A DNA stretch of 64,000 nt from Desulfolucanica intricata (GCF_001592105.1 NZ_BCWE01000009.1:86261-150260); one strand, 5' to 3'. Shown: positions 44,120 through 53,113, counted from the stretch's first letter. The notes: generated from the sequence alone by a model not told the origin. A program made the numbers and translations.

Positions 44120-45319
44120 TTGAAAATCATTGTTAAAGAAATCCCTTTCTCAAAGGTAGTTACAGTTGGTGTTTATATCAGGGCCGGCAGCTTTCACGAA
44201 AGAAATGTTTACGGAACAGCTCATTTTGTTGAGCACATGCTATTTAGCGGAACAAAAAATAGGACATCTAAAAAAATACTCTATGATATTGAAGGTGTCG
44301 GCGGGGAGCTGGACGCCTCGACAACCTACGACTACACCGAATACATTGTAACTATACCGTTTAATTACTGGATAAATGCCATTGATGTTCTTACAGATAT
44401 GTTATTTAATTATGATTTTGAGGAAAAAAGCTTTATAAGGGAAAAAAAGATTATCCTTGATGAACTGGGCGAAAGCCAGGACGATCCGTCTGAATATTTA
44501 TCTGATTTACTCCAACAAAAAATGTTTAAGGACTATCCCAACAGACAGCTGATAGCGGGAACACCGGCTCAAGTCAAGGCTATTACCAAAGCTGATCTCT
44601 ATGCCTTTTTAAAAGAGCATTATACTTCGGATAATATGTATTTGGTTGTTACCGGTAATGTTTCTTATAATGAAGTTTTTAGAGAAGTCTCAAAAAGAAT
44701 TTCTCCTTTGACAGATGTAAAATATGAAATTTTACCCTTTCATTACCCGCAGTTGGGCTCGAAAACTTACACTTATAAGAAAGATATCGAACAGTTCTAC
44801 TGGGGTATCGGAATGTTCGGTCCCAGCTTCCATTTAATGCATACTAAAGAGTGTTATGCCATGGAGATACTAACTACAATTTTAGGAGGAAACAGCAGCT
44901 CCAGGCTTTTTCAAGTTATCAGAGAAGAAAGAGGTTTAGCCTATACCGTTGATTTAACTTATGAGCCCTTGTCCGATGTCGGGTTATTATCCGGAATATT
45001 TAGCAGCAGTGAGGAAGAAAATATAGCATTCATCAAGGAAATAGTATTAAACCAGCTGGAAAAGATCAAAAAAGATATCCGAAACGATGAAATAGAAAGG
45101 GCAAAGGCCTATCTTGAGGGAATTATGACCATAAGATCCGAAGGCCAAATGTTTTTAAATAATTATATCGGTGAAAGTCTACTATACAGCAATCAATATC
45201 TTGACATCAATGACTACATTCGGGGCATACGCAGGGTTGATAAAAAGGATATAATTGAAACAGCCGAGAAATATTTTCAGCCCTCTAACAGGTTATTTAT
45301 TGAATTGGCACCAAAATAA
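44120..45319 (+). CDS. M16-family zinc metallopeptidase
   Basis: A protein of 399 residues, two-domain pitrilysin/processing-peptidase family. The inverted zinc motif is H-F-V-E-H at residues 35-39, with a third ligand likely in D-E-L-G-E near 115. The second half has E-E-R-G-L-A-Y-T-V, typical of the inactive partner domain. No signal peptide. The start is TTG, with weak GAGGT upstream. Confidence 0.88.
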   Translation: MKIIVKEIPFSKVVTVGVYIRAGSFHERNVYGTAHFVEHMLFSGTKNRTSKKILYDIEGVGGELDASTTYDYTEYIVTIPFNYWINAIDVLTDMLFNYDFEEKSFIREKKIILDELGESQDDPSEYLSDLLQQKMFKDYPNRQLIAGTPAQVKAITKADLYAFLKEHYTSDNMYLVVTGNVSYNEVFREVSKRISPLTDVKYEILPFHYPQLGSKTYTYKKDIEQFYWGIGMFGPSFHLMHTKECYAMEILTTILGGNSSSRLFQVIREERGLAYTVDLTYEPLSDVGLLSGIFSSSEEENIAFIKEIVLNQLEKIKKDIRNDEIERAKAYLEGIMTIRSEGQMFLNNYIGESLLYSNQYLDINDYIRGIRRVDKKDIIETAEKYFQPSNRLFIELAPK

Positions 45320-45352
45320 AAGAACCGCTCCCATAACCGGGAGCGGTTCTTT
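45318..45352. terminator. Terminator between the M16 gene and thyX
   Basis: AAAGAACCGCTCC pairs with GGGAGCGGTTCTTT, with A and T runs on both sides, so it can serve both convergent genes. Confidence 0.88.
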
Positions 45353-45362
45353 ACATACTCCT

Positions 45363-46031
45363 TTAAGTTAATATTATTTCTGCATAGTATTCTTGGGGAA
45401 AACGTTCATCGTATTTAATATCTTCAAAAAGAACAGGCATTTTATCCTTAAAAAGAAGTAATAAGGGAATAGTTACCTGCCTCATTTGCGGATGTGCCTC
45501 TCTGGAACATCTGAGCTTAAAAAAATGTCTCCATTCCCTAAAGTTATAAGTTACAACAATTTCGGTTTTCAAAGAATTCGGAAGTACAGATCTTGCTTCC
45601 TGAGCAGTACTCTCGCAACTAACTAACTTCATATAAGCTTTTTCGGCTTCTTCACACGAATTTTTCCAACAACCGTATAATTCTTTCCGGTTTTTATAGA
45701 AAAAAGGTTCAATTACGGTTATTTCATTACTAAATTTAGACCTGCTGTAATTGCAGTATCTGGTAGACTCTTGACTGTAACTGGCAATCCTGTGTCTGAC
45801 AATTTCATGGGATATACCTCTGTCCACCACAAAAATTACGGTAGCTTTTTCGTGCTCTATTACCGACTCATGGCCTATTGATAAAATTTTACGCAAAAAT
45901 TTGTCAGCCGAATCCTCAGAAATTAAATCTTCTGATTTATAGCAAACCCTACCAAACTTCTCCAGATTTTTCAATTTGTCAGTATGCAACTCTGCTTTCG
46001 GTACGAAAACCTTTGGCTGCTCAATAATCAA
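45363..46031 (-). CDS. thyX: ThyX, flavin-dependent thymidylate synthase
   Basis: A protein of 222 residues with the ThyX motif R-H-R-I-A-S-Y-S-Q-E-S-T-R-Y at residues 79-92. It makes dTMP from dUMP with methylene-THF and FADH2. R-E-W-R-H-F-F-K-L-R provides further active-site residues. The start is TTG seven bases after GGAGGTGA. It stands alone. Confidence 0.93.
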   Translation of the reverse strand: MIIEQPKVFVPKAELHTDKLKNLEKFGRVCYKSEDLISEDSADKFLRKILSIGHESVIEHEKATVIFVVDRGISHEIVRHRIASYSQESTRYCNYSRSKFSNEITVIEPFFYKNRKELYGCWKNSCEEAEKAYMKLVSCESTAQEARSVLPNSLKTEIVVTYNFREWRHFFKLRCSREAHPQMRQVTIPLLLLFKDKMPVLFEDIKYDERFPQEYYAEIILT

Positions 46032-46190
46032 AAAAAGTCACCTCCAACGGACACAAGGGATATATTTCTATATTTTTACCCAAATACCTTCAAAAAAATT
46101 GCCGGGGGAGTTTTATACATATCGTCAGAGACATAAGGGAAAGATCAAAAAGAAGCCTTAAACTGTTAACCTTACGTGAGGTAATAAAGG

Positions 46191-46646
46191 ATGCAAAAAG
46201 ATGAACTTATTCATACACTGAACTTGTTCTATAACCTGGAGCTGCAGCAGGTTGATTTATATACTGCCCAATCCCATGTCGTTGATGACCTGTACCTGTC
46301 CAAAACCCTGGCCAGAATAGCGTATCATGAGCAGCAGCATGTAGACATTATAGCCGAGGAAATTAAGAAACTCGGGGGACAACCCAATGTAATCGTAGAC
46401 TACATCGCACCGCTTGTGGGCAAGGCGGCAGGTGCCTTCAGCAGTGTACTGGGCATCGAAAAAATGTTAAAAATCAATATCTTCCTGGAAGAAAAGGCTA
46501 TGAAGGATTATAAGGATCTTATTCTCAAATCGGGAAACAATTCCCGCCTGTTCGAAATACTTTGGAACAACCTTATTGATGAGGATCTTCACGCAGCCTG
46601 GTTAGCCAGCAAATTAAGAGAGCTTGAGGGGAAGAACAGAAGTTAA
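46191..46646 (+). CDS. Ferritin-like domain protein
   Basis: An all-helical protein of 151 residues. Possible di-metal ligands are E-L-Q-Q-V-D-L-Y (residues about 17-24), Y-H-E-Q-Q-H (45-50), F-L-E-E-K-A-M-K-D-Y (about 103-112) and E-D-L-H (about 131-134). It is like rubrerythrin-type demethoxyubiquinone/ferritin-like small proteins. Role not known; oxidative stress or iron handling is possible. Start ATG after GAGGTAATAAAGG. Confidence 0.78.
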   Translation: MQKDELIHTLNLFYNLELQQVDLYTAQSHVVDDLYLSKTLARIAYHEQQHVDIIAEEIKKLGGQPNVIVDYIAPLVGKAAGAFSSVLGIEKMLKINIFLEEKAMKDYKDLILKSGNNSRLFEILWNNLIDEDLHAAWLASKLRELEGKNRS

Positions 46647-46668
46647 GGCTAACTCTGACATTATAACA

Positions 46669-47694
46669 CTATTGGGTCTCCCTAACCCACTGAACCACTG
46701 CTTCCAGTGCTTCCGCCACTGCTCTTACCGTCGCTAAAACCTTGCCGCTCTCCAGTACTGCAGGGATGCCGGATTCAAGGGTTTTCCCATCAAACACCGG
46801 GTTAATAACAGCAAAATTATTACTCTGGTAATCATAAACAGTCTTAGAAACCCGCTGAATAACACCAAAGGCACTGTTAATACCCGGAGTATTTTTACTG
46901 AATACGGCAATAATATAGGGGTTTTCAGGATGCTGTACATAACCCACATCATTATAGGTACCGGTAGGCGGCCAATTTCCAACTTTATGAGCAACTTTAA
47001 TATTATCAGGTAATAGCTTTGAAATCCTATCATTATAAACAGTATTTTCCAAGTGATCAATTAATTTGCTTGTCACAGCGGGCTGCTCAGCATTAAAATC
47101 CAAAAGTTCTTTCATATATAATGCCATGTCCCTGGGACAGGTAATATTTTTGTTGTCCTCTACCACCAAACCACCCGCGGCCCGCATATAGTTTTTAACA
47201 TTTTGCTTACCTAAATAAGTTAAGAGCATATTTGTAGCTACATTATCGCTGTATACAATAGAATATTTTGATAACGTTTCAATGTCAAAAGAACTCCCCA
47301 CGGGTTTATACTGAAGTTGACCGGTACCGCCTTCATAGTGACTTGATTCATACACCAGCATATTTTGGGGATCTACTTCACCTTGAGCTATCTTTTTATA
47401 AAGATAAACATTAAGGGGAAGTTTAAAAGTGCTGGCTGCATGAAACGGCTCCAGCGGGTTAACACCTAATGCCCTGCCCGATTTAAGATCTATCACGAAA
47501 ACTCCGTAGGTTCCCTGCTCTTGCTTAAGCATTTGTTCCAATTTATTTTTAAGCTCGTGATATTCAACTGCAGTCTCATCAAGATTTGCGACCGCTGCAT
47601 AAGCTCTTTCTCCGCAATTAACAATAACGGCAGTAATAAATACTAAGGTAAGAATTATTTTTGACAAAGATTTAAAAGACTCTTTTGACTTCAT
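46669..47694 (-). CDS. Class A beta-lactamase-like serine hydrolase with short C-terminal stalk-type segment
   Basis: A protein of 341 residues with a signal peptide (ends near A-Y-A-A). The serine hydrolase domain has S88-x-x-K91 (S-T-F-K), S-D-N at 149-151 and K-V-G at 237-239, so it keeps all catalytic motifs. A Glu equal to E166 of active beta-lactamases is not certain. After residue 295, a copper-amine-oxidase N-type segment (G-K-V-L-A-T-V-R-A-V-A-E-A-L) is cut short. It may act on peptidoglycan or on beta-lactams. Confidence 0.82.
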   Translation of the reverse strand: MKSKESFKSLSKIILTLVFITAVIVNCGERAYAAVANLDETAVEYHELKNKLEQMLKQEQGTYGVFVIDLKSGRALGVNPLEPFHAASTFKLPLNVYLYKKIAQGEVDPQNMLVYESSHYEGGTGQLQYKPVGSSFDIETLSKYSIVYSDNVATNMLLTYLGKQNVKNYMRAAGGLVVEDNKNITCPRDMALYMKELLDFNAEQPAVTSKLIDHLENTVYNDRISKLLPDNIKVAHKVGNWPPTGTYNDVGYVQHPENPYIIAVFSKNTPGINSAFGVIQRVSKTVYDYQSNNFAVINPVFDGKTLESGIPAVLESGKVLATVRAVAEALEAVVQWVRETQ

Positions 47695-47908
47695 AGTGAG
47701 CTCCTCTCTTGACCATAATCCAAAGATAAATCACAAATTCTTACTACCACCCACCCTACCTTGCCTTATTAGATTTTACCATATTTTACCCCAATAAAAC
47801 TACAAGAATCCCCCAAACTAATCATTTATATTTTTTAGTGCTATCTGTAACACACCGGTGAAAACATTAATATAATGCAATTATAAAAACTGAAGGGAGG
47901 CATCGATA

Positions 47909-48022
47909 ATGTCTGACGGATATGCATTTGGAAGAATTCCCGGGTTCATTATCTTTTTAATTCTTATTCTCTTAGTATTCGGAACCCCCTGGTTTGGTGG
48001 ATTTTACAGCGCTGATGCATAG
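47909..48022 (+). CDS. Small membrane protein, 37 residues
   Basis: A frame of 37 codons, ATG 47909, eight bases after GGGAGG. The product starts M-S-D-G-Y-A-F-G-R, has a single hydrophobic helix (residues about 12-26: F-I-I-F-L-I-L-I-L-L-V) and ends F-G-G-F-Y-S-A-D-A. It resembles the small YjcZ-type sporulation-linked peptides in size and glycine content. A strong terminator follows it. Confidence 0.6.
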   Translation: MSDGYAFGRIPGFIIFLILILLVFGTPWFGGFYSADA

Positions 48023-48045
48023 TAAAAAACATACAATTTTTTTAA

Positions 48046-48083
48046 AAAAAGAGCCGGGGTTTAATGTCATCCCGACTCTTTTT
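48046..48083. terminator. Terminator between the small membrane ORF and the deacetylase gene
   Basis: AAAAAGAGCCGGG pairs (one mismatch) with CCCGACTCTTTTT. It is suited to both strands. Confidence 0.85.
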
Positions 48084-48095
48084 ATACTAATTTTT

Positions 48096-48932
48096 TTAAT
48101 GAAGAGGAGTCTTTACAGGCTTCACCAGGTCATCCAAAGTTCCAAAGGTATAGCCTTGCGCCTTAACTCCTTTTAAAATCCTATCCATGGCATTAGCATT
48201 ATCTTCAGATACTGCGTGCAGCAAAATAATAGCACCATTATGCAGGTTATCCATAACCGACCGGTAGGACTCCTCGGGCCCACCGGGCATAGGTACCCAA
48301 TCTACCAGGGCCATACTCCAAAAAATGTTGTAGTATCCCAACTCCCGGGTCAGCGCCAGTGTTCTTTCACTGTACTCACCTTTGGGAGGCCGCAGATACC
48401 TCATATCCTTTTTACCGGTAACCTCTTTATAAAGTTTCTCTACGGCTTGAAGTTCTTTCTTAATTTGCTCGTCTGAAACATCGGGCATACTTGGATGAGT
48501 ATCGGTATGGTTAGCAACGATGTGTCCCTCTTTTACCATCCTCTTAACCAAATCCGGCTGTGTTTTAAGGTAATGCCCTGTAACAAAGAATGCTGCCTTA
48601 ACATTGTTCGCCTTAAGTGCATCCAGGATTTTGGCCGTATACCCTTTTTCATAGCCTTCATCAAAGGTTAAGTAAACAATTTTTTTCTTTGGGCTGCCAA
48701 TCCAATAAGCATCGTATTTTTTAAGGGTATCATTAATTTCGGATGGCATCTCCGGCTGCCGGTGGCTGTCATTTGGTTTCAACCCCCAGCCTTGTTTTGT
48801 ATTGGACAGACCGGTAGTTATTGTAGGGGTTTCTCCGTCTGGTGATGTTTGATTATTCATAGTTACATAACCGGCCATACCCAACAAAAAGAGAATCATT
48901 ACAGAGAAAACAATCTTTTTGTTTTTAAACAT
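48096..48932 (-). CDS. Polysaccharide deacetylase, PdaA-like
   Basis: A protein of about 278 residues with an N-terminal membrane anchor/signal (residues 5-22). The NodB domain has T-F-D-E-G-Y-E-K-G-Y at about 90-99, N-H-T-D-T-H-P-S for zinc binding and R-P-P-K-G-E-Y. The pattern T-F-D-x-G-Y-E is that of PdaA-type enzymes, which deacetylate muramic acid in making spore cortex delta-lactam. ATG 48932 follows GGGAGGAG; an upstream extension is not supported. Confidence 0.85.
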   Translation of the reverse strand: MFKNKKIVFSVMILFLLGMAGYVTMNNQTSPDGETPTITTGLSNTKQGWGLKPNDSHRQPEMPSEINDTLKKYDAYWIGSPKKKIVYLTFDEGYEKGYTAKILDALKANNVKAAFFVTGHYLKTQPDLVKRMVKEGHIVANHTDTHPSMPDVSDEQIKKELQAVEKLYKEVTGKKDMRYLRPPKGEYSERTLALTRELGYYNIFWSMALVDWVPMPGGPEESYRSVMDNLHNGAIILLHAVSEDNANAMDRILKGVKAQGYTFGTLDDLVKPVKTPLH

Positions 48933-49028
48933 AAGCTCCTCCCGGTAAAATGATTTGTTACTATAATTGACCAATATCTTCGGATTTATTAATGTAGGTA
49001 TTTGGTAAAAAAACTTTTACAGCAAAAA

Positions 49029-49061
49029 GAAAAACACCGCAGACTTTTGCGGTGTTTTTCT
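49029..49061. terminator. Bidirectional terminator-like hairpin
   Basis: AGAAAAACACCGCA pairs with TGCGGTGTTTTTCT, perfect stem. No gene ends next to it on either strand, apart from the deacetylase starting leftward. Confidence 0.75.
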
Positions 49062-49342
49062 ATATTTTACCGGACAGATCCTTATGGTCCCATTATTCCA
49101 TTAGGGTTGTTCCGGAGGCATCATATTAAATGGTATAAAAAATATCAATAATAATCAGTAAGTATTATTATTTTACTTATTCGACATTCTGTGTCATAAT
49201 TACTTATATTGAGTGAGCTTGAACTCAAAAGAGTTCAACATGCTTTTTTATTAAATATTTATCTTATAACCTTCACATCCTTCTTTTCCCTTAGCCCTGC
49301 TAAGGGTTTTTCTTTTTTGGATACCATATTGCTTTTTAACTT
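49062..49342 (+). other. Non-coding gap with possible small RNA
   Basis: No gene seen. It contains a hairpin TTGAACTC-AAAA-GAGTTCAA at 49219-49238, a T-run after it, and a second hairpin CCCTTAGC/GCTAAGGG at 49288-49306 with TTTTTC after it. This suggests a plus-strand transcript ending here. Confidence 0.35.
49288..49318 (+). terminator. Plus-strand terminator without a gene
   Basis: CCCTTAGC-CCT-GCTAAGGG, then TTTTTCTTTTTT. It lacks a coding gene upstream on its strand. Confidence 0.7.
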
Positions 49343-49384
49343 AAAAAAACCGCCTATATCGAGAAATGTATAGGCGGTTTTTTT
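49343..49384. terminator. Terminator downstream of the ThiC-family pair
   Basis: AAACCGCCTATA pairs with TATAGGCGGTTT, then a run of T on the plus and also on the minus side. It likely ends the ThiC-family operon, about 135 bases after the last stop. Confidence 0.85.
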
Positions 49385-49518
49385 ATATCAATTTAAGAAG
49401 TCTTAAGCCGGGTACAGGAACATCGTGTTGTATTTTATAATATGCTACCATGATGATAATTACAATTCAACTCCAATTTTACAAAAAGAATAAAGGGATA
49501 ATTGTTTTATTAAGATGA

Positions 49519-50799
49519 TTAAGCGATACCGAAATAACGGGCAGCTTCCTGAACAGCACAGTCTTTGCCGCAAGCCGCACACAGGTGCTGTCCGCAGCCC
49601 TTTTCCTTAGCGGCAATCAGTTTATCCGGCGCCAGAGCGACTTTGATCTGCCGGTCAATATCCATGGCTACACGGGCACGGGCCATTTCATTTTCTCTGG
49701 CAATAGCATGTTTGTGACCTCTGGCTACATCGGCAATCTGTGCCGCTATTCTGGTAGAGATTACACCGGTGCGCACATCTTCCTCCAAAGGCAGTCCCAA
49801 ATGCTCTGCCGGAGTCAGGTAGCAGAGGAAGTCTGCACCGCAGGCACCGGCGAAGGCACCTCCGATGGCACCGGTAATGTTGTCATAACCCGGGGCAACA
49901 TCCGTCGCCAGTGTACCCAATATAAAGTAAGGTGCATTGTTGCAAAGTCTTTTTTGCAGCTTCATAGTAGCTTCTACATGATTAAGGGGCACATGTCCCG
50001 GGCCTTCTACCATAACCTGAACACCGGCGGCCTGAGCGCGTTTAGTCAGATCACCCTGCACCAGCAGTCCCTGCAGCTGGGCGCCGTCCAGGGAATCTGA
50101 CGTTGCACCGGGACGAATGGCATCGCCCAGGCTCAGAGTAACGTCATAGGCTTTTAATATTTCCAAAATACGATCATAGTGCTCATACAAGGGATTTTCC
50201 TTTTTATTGTGCAGCATCCAACCGGTGATAAATGCACCGCCGCGGCTGACTACCCAGGTTACACGGCCTGTTTTTTGCATTGCTCTTAATACTGAATTAT
50301 TAAATGCACAGTGGATTGCCATAAAATCTATACCTTCCGCCGCCTGTTTTTCGATATTGTCCAGAATATCCTTGGTACGCATTTCCACCACGCTGCCATA
50401 TTTTTCAATGGCTTCCTGTCCGGCTTGATAAATGGTGGTACATCCTACGGCTACATTGGCCATGTCTAAGGTTTGCCTGCGCATGGCATCAATGTTGGAG
50501 CCGGTACTCAGATCCATAAAGGTGTCACAGCCGGCATCCTGTGCAGCCCGCAGTTTTCTGGCCTCCATAGCCATATCGTCACGGTTGCTGGAGGTGCCGA
50601 TCAGAGCGTTGACCTTTACCCGCATACCTTCCCCGATACCACAATATTTGAAGGGCTTACGGTTAATGTTTCTGGGAATGACAATACGTCCCTCTGCCAC
50701 ACCCTTTCTGACAAATTCCACATCAACTTGTTCATATAGCGCAACGGCTTCCATCTCTTCCGTTATTTTTCCGGCACGGGCCTTTAATACTTGTGTCAT
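49519..50799 (-). CDS. ThiC-family radical SAM enzyme, second of a tandem pair (BzaB/ThiC-like)
   Basis: A protein of 426 residues, full length for the short (archaeal/clostridial) ThiC class. The C-terminal cluster motif is C-A-A-C-G-K-D-C. M-V-E-G-P-G-H-V-P-L-N-H and G-D-A-I-R-P-G are intact. ThiC turns AIR into HMP-P for thiamin; its paralogues BzaA/BzaB/BzaF turn AIR into 5-hydroxybenzimidazole for the cobamide lower ligand. No TPP riboswitch is seen; a cobalamin riboswitch lies upstream of this gene cluster. This favours a Bza role, though true ThiC is possible. 28 bases separate it from its partner. Confidence 0.8.
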   Translation of the reverse strand: MTQVLKARAGKITEEMEAVALYEQVDVEFVRKGVAEGRIVIPRNINRKPFKYCGIGEGMRVKVNALIGTSSNRDDMAMEARKLRAAQDAGCDTFMDLSTGSNIDAMRRQTLDMANVAVGCTTIYQAGQEAIEKYGSVVEMRTKDILDNIEKQAAEGIDFMAIHCAFNNSVLRAMQKTGRVTWVVSRGGAFITGWMLHNKKENPLYEHYDRILEILKAYDVTLSLGDAIRPGATSDSLDGAQLQGLLVQGDLTKRAQAAGVQVMVEGPGHVPLNHVEATMKLQKRLCNNAPYFILGTLATDVAPGYDNITGAIGGAFAGACGADFLCYLTPAEHLGLPLEEDVRTGVISTRIAAQIADVARGHKHAIARENEMARARVAMDIDRQIKVALAPDKLIAAKEKGCGQHLCAACGKDCAVQEAARYFGIA

Positions 50800-50827
50800 A
50801 ATCTCATCCTTTCTTTTTTAAAAATCG

Positions 50828-52120
50828 TTAACAGCTGTGCTTTTCACAATTTAAATGTTCGGCAATGATTTTCATAGCGCAGAACTTACCGCACATAGCA
50901 CAGGTGGGGATTTCACCCTCGTTTCTGGTCTTCCGAATATATTCAGCATGTTCGGGATCAAGGGCCAGTCTGATCTGTTCCGTCCAATTCAAATCTCTCC
51001 GGGCATTGGACATATCCAGATCCCACCGGACTGCCGCCGGCAGACCCTTGGCAAGGTCTCCGGCCTGAGCAGCAATGCGGGCGGCAATGACGCCCTGGCG
51101 TACCTGTGAAACATCGGGATTACCGATATGCTCGGCAGGAGTAACATAACACAGGAATTCCGCACCATACCAACTGCTGATAGCCCCGCCGATGGCTGCA
51201 TTAATGTGATCATAGCCAACAGCGAGATCGGTCAATAAGGGACCAAAAACAAAGTAAGGTGCTCCCTTGCAAAGGCTTTTCTGCAAAGTTATGGTATCCT
51301 TGATATGATTCAGCGGCATATGGCCGGGCCCTTTGATCATTATCTGCACACCGGCTTTGCGAGCCCGATCCACCAGCTCACCCAGCAGTATCAGCTCCTG
51401 CACCTGGGCCCCGTCCAGGGAATCCGCCAGACAGCCCGGACGCATGCCGTCCGCCAGGCTAAGGGTCACACTGTATTTCTTCGCAATCTCCAGAATGCGG
51501 TCATAATTTTCATACAGGGGGTTTTCCTTTTTATGATGGACCATCCAGCCAATGATATGTGAACCGCCATAGCTAACCAAAGGATCTATGCGGCCCTCGT
51601 TCTTGGCTCGTTCAATGGTTTCGAAGGTAGTTGCGCAGTGCAGCGCCATAAAATCTACGCCGTCAGAGGCTTGTCGTTCTATGACCTCAAGCATCTGCTC
51701 CGGCGTCATTTTCAATGCGGAGCCGTATTTCTGACTGGCTTCTGCAACCGTCTGGTAAAGAGGCAGTGTACCCACAGGCACCGGCGATGCAGACAAAATG
51801 GCCCTGCGTGCGCCATCCATATCTCCGGTAATACTGAGATCCATAATCGCATCGGTTCCTGCAGCCAGAGCTGTCTGCAGCTTTTCCAGTTCACCGGCCA
51901 CAGTGCTGTCCTTGCTGTCCAGCCCGATGCTGGCACTTACTTTTGTTCGGAGCCCCTTACCGATTGCCATAGGCTTCAGCCCTTTGTGAGAAGGATTGCA
52001 GGGTATTACAATAGTGCCGTCGTTAATTCCTTGTCTGATTACTGCTACATCAACCCCTTCAGCGGCCGCAGCTGCTTCTGTTTGTCCGGTTGTGATTTTC
52101 TCATTTTCAAAAAAAGACAT
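50828..52120 (-). CDS. ThiC-family radical SAM enzyme, first of a tandem pair (BzaA/ThiC-like)
   Basis: A protein of about 430 residues, similar along its length to the gene that follows but clearly diverged. The cluster motif is C-A-M-C-G-K-F-C. It has M-I-K-G-P-G-H-M-P-L-N-H, with Lys where the partner has Glu, and G-M-R-P-G. ATG 52120 follows TTAGGAGGGG by five bases. Tandem unequal ThiC paralogues are typical of bzaA-bzaB. Reaction: rearrangement of aminoimidazole ribotide, as either HMP-P or 5-hydroxybenzimidazole synthase. Confidence 0.8.
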   Translation of the reverse strand: MSFFENEKITTGQTEAAAAAEGVDVAVIRQGINDGTIVIPCNPSHKGLKPMAIGKGLRTKVSASIGLDSKDSTVAGELEKLQTALAAGTDAIMDLSITGDMDGARRAILSASPVPVGTLPLYQTVAEASQKYGSALKMTPEQMLEVIERQASDGVDFMALHCATTFETIERAKNEGRIDPLVSYGGSHIIGWMVHHKKENPLYENYDRILEIAKKYSVTLSLADGMRPGCLADSLDGAQVQELILLGELVDRARKAGVQIMIKGPGHMPLNHIKDTITLQKSLCKGAPYFVFGPLLTDLAVGYDHINAAIGGAISSWYGAEFLCYVTPAEHIGNPDVSQVRQGVIAARIAAQAGDLAKGLPAAVRWDLDMSNARRDLNWTEQIRLALDPEHAEYIRKTRNEGEIPTCAMCGKFCAMKIIAEHLNCEKHSC

Positions 52121-52154
52121 ATTTTCCCCTCCTAAGTTCAATCATTAATAATTT

Positions 52155-52669
52155 TTATATACAGCCTCTGTCCTGCTTAACAGATAACCTGCCTGTGTTT
52201 CCCATCGTTTGAGGAAATTGATTAAAAACAGACTTGATTTTCATTTTAAATTCATCAATAAGCATTTTAGCTGCCGCTTCATCAATGGCTTCTCCCGCTT
52301 CCAGTCGGCTTAAGGTTTCTTCGAAGCAGTTGACCAACAGATGATTAACAACTTCATAAAGGCCTGCAGCATTTTCGGGTTCCTTAAGCTTTCCCTTCCA
52401 AACCTCATCCATTCTGACAAAAAAGTAATTGGTAATCTGTCCGATAATTTCCGCCTCAGGTTTTTTCGCAGAACATCCAGGAAAGCCTGGCAAAAGCCGT
52501 CCGGTGAAAAAGAAAAACAGCTGCAGCCGGATTTTTCATAGAGTTTCACCTTTTCCAGGTCCAGCACATCCTCCCGAAAAAAACCGGTCCAGGTAACCTG
52601 TAACTTCCTCCTTAGGATTTCCTCACAAATTTCCTCCAGATGACCGGCAGGCAGATTAACTACAGGATC
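52155..52669 (-). pseudogene. Radical SAM (BzaD-like?) gene, C-terminal part, frameshifted
   Basis: From 52669 leftward, a frame reads N-D-P-V-V-N-L-P-A-G-H, then V-T-W-T-G-F-F-R-E-D-V-L-D-L-E-K-V, A/S-G-C and F-S-F-S-P-D-G, the middle of a B12-binding-type radical SAM fold. At the A6 run (52461-52466) the frame shifts; 52493-52155 continues in another frame with Y-F-F-V-R-M-D-E-V-W-K-G, which I cannot assign. No start codon or ribosome site is evident. It matches the missing second half of the inverted piece on the other strand. Confidence 0.6.
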
Positions 52670-53010
52670 ATTTGTTGAACAATTTTGAACAGCCGGGAGA
52701 ACTTTCGGGCTTATGTTACCGGGAAAAAGGTGAAGTATTGGTTAGTCCGGTAGTTTCAGATTTTACCTTTGAAGACTATCTTGTACCCAACAGGGATTTA
52801 CTGCCCCCGGACTTGTATCGGGGTATCAATGACTATGTGCCGGCTTTTGGCATAGAAACCAAGAGAGGATGTCCCCTAAGTTGTGCTTATTGTATTTATC
52901 CCCGGCTTCAGGGTAAGAGCATGCGCTGCAGAAAGCCTGCGGATGTGGTCGATGAGCTGGAAATGCTCCATGACAGATACGGCCTTAGGGATTTCCATTT
53001 TAACAGGAAT
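52670..53010 (+). pseudogene. Radical SAM gene fragment, inverted segment with the Fe-S motif
   Basis: An open frame on the plus strand: L-S-G-L-C-Y-R-E-K-G, then P-N-R-D-L-L-P-P-D-L-Y, T-K-R-G-C-P-L-S-C-A-Y-C (the CxxxCxxC cluster motif), and R-D-F-H-F-N at the end. It lacks both the N-terminal B12 domain and the C-terminal barrel. Flipping it gives a continuous gene with flanking minus-strand pieces: A-L-Q-F-L-T-K-I-P before it, and N-D-P-V-V-N-L-P after it. It has no ribosome site and cannot make an enzyme as it stands. Confidence 0.7.
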
Positions 53011-53079
53011 TTTGGTTAAAAACTGTAATGCCAGTAGAAATTCCAGATATCATCACACCTCTGTTTTCATAAAATAAAT

Positions 53080-53113
53080 AAAAAAGTCCGCATCCCAAAT
53101 GGGTGCGGACTTT
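53080..53113 (-). terminator. Terminator of the cobalamin riboswitch expression platform
   Basis: AAAGTCCGCACCC pairs with GGGATGCGGACTTT (one bulge), followed by TTTTTTATTTATTTT on the minus strand. It lies 54 bases beyond the aptamer. Confidence 0.88.

Noticed and set aside
47870..47908. Sigma-D promoter before the 37-residue membrane ORF
   Set aside because: TAAA-N14-ATCGATAA overlaps the ribosome site and start codon, so it cannot drive this gene.
52142..52600. TPP riboswitch before the ThiC-family genes
   Set aside because: I looked for the conserved CTGAGA and ACCTGATCTGG-type blocks on the minus strand and saw none.
52655..53025. Invertible phase-variation element
   Set aside because: The ends of the flipped segment show no inverted repeat beyond chance AGGA, and no invertase gene is adjacent.
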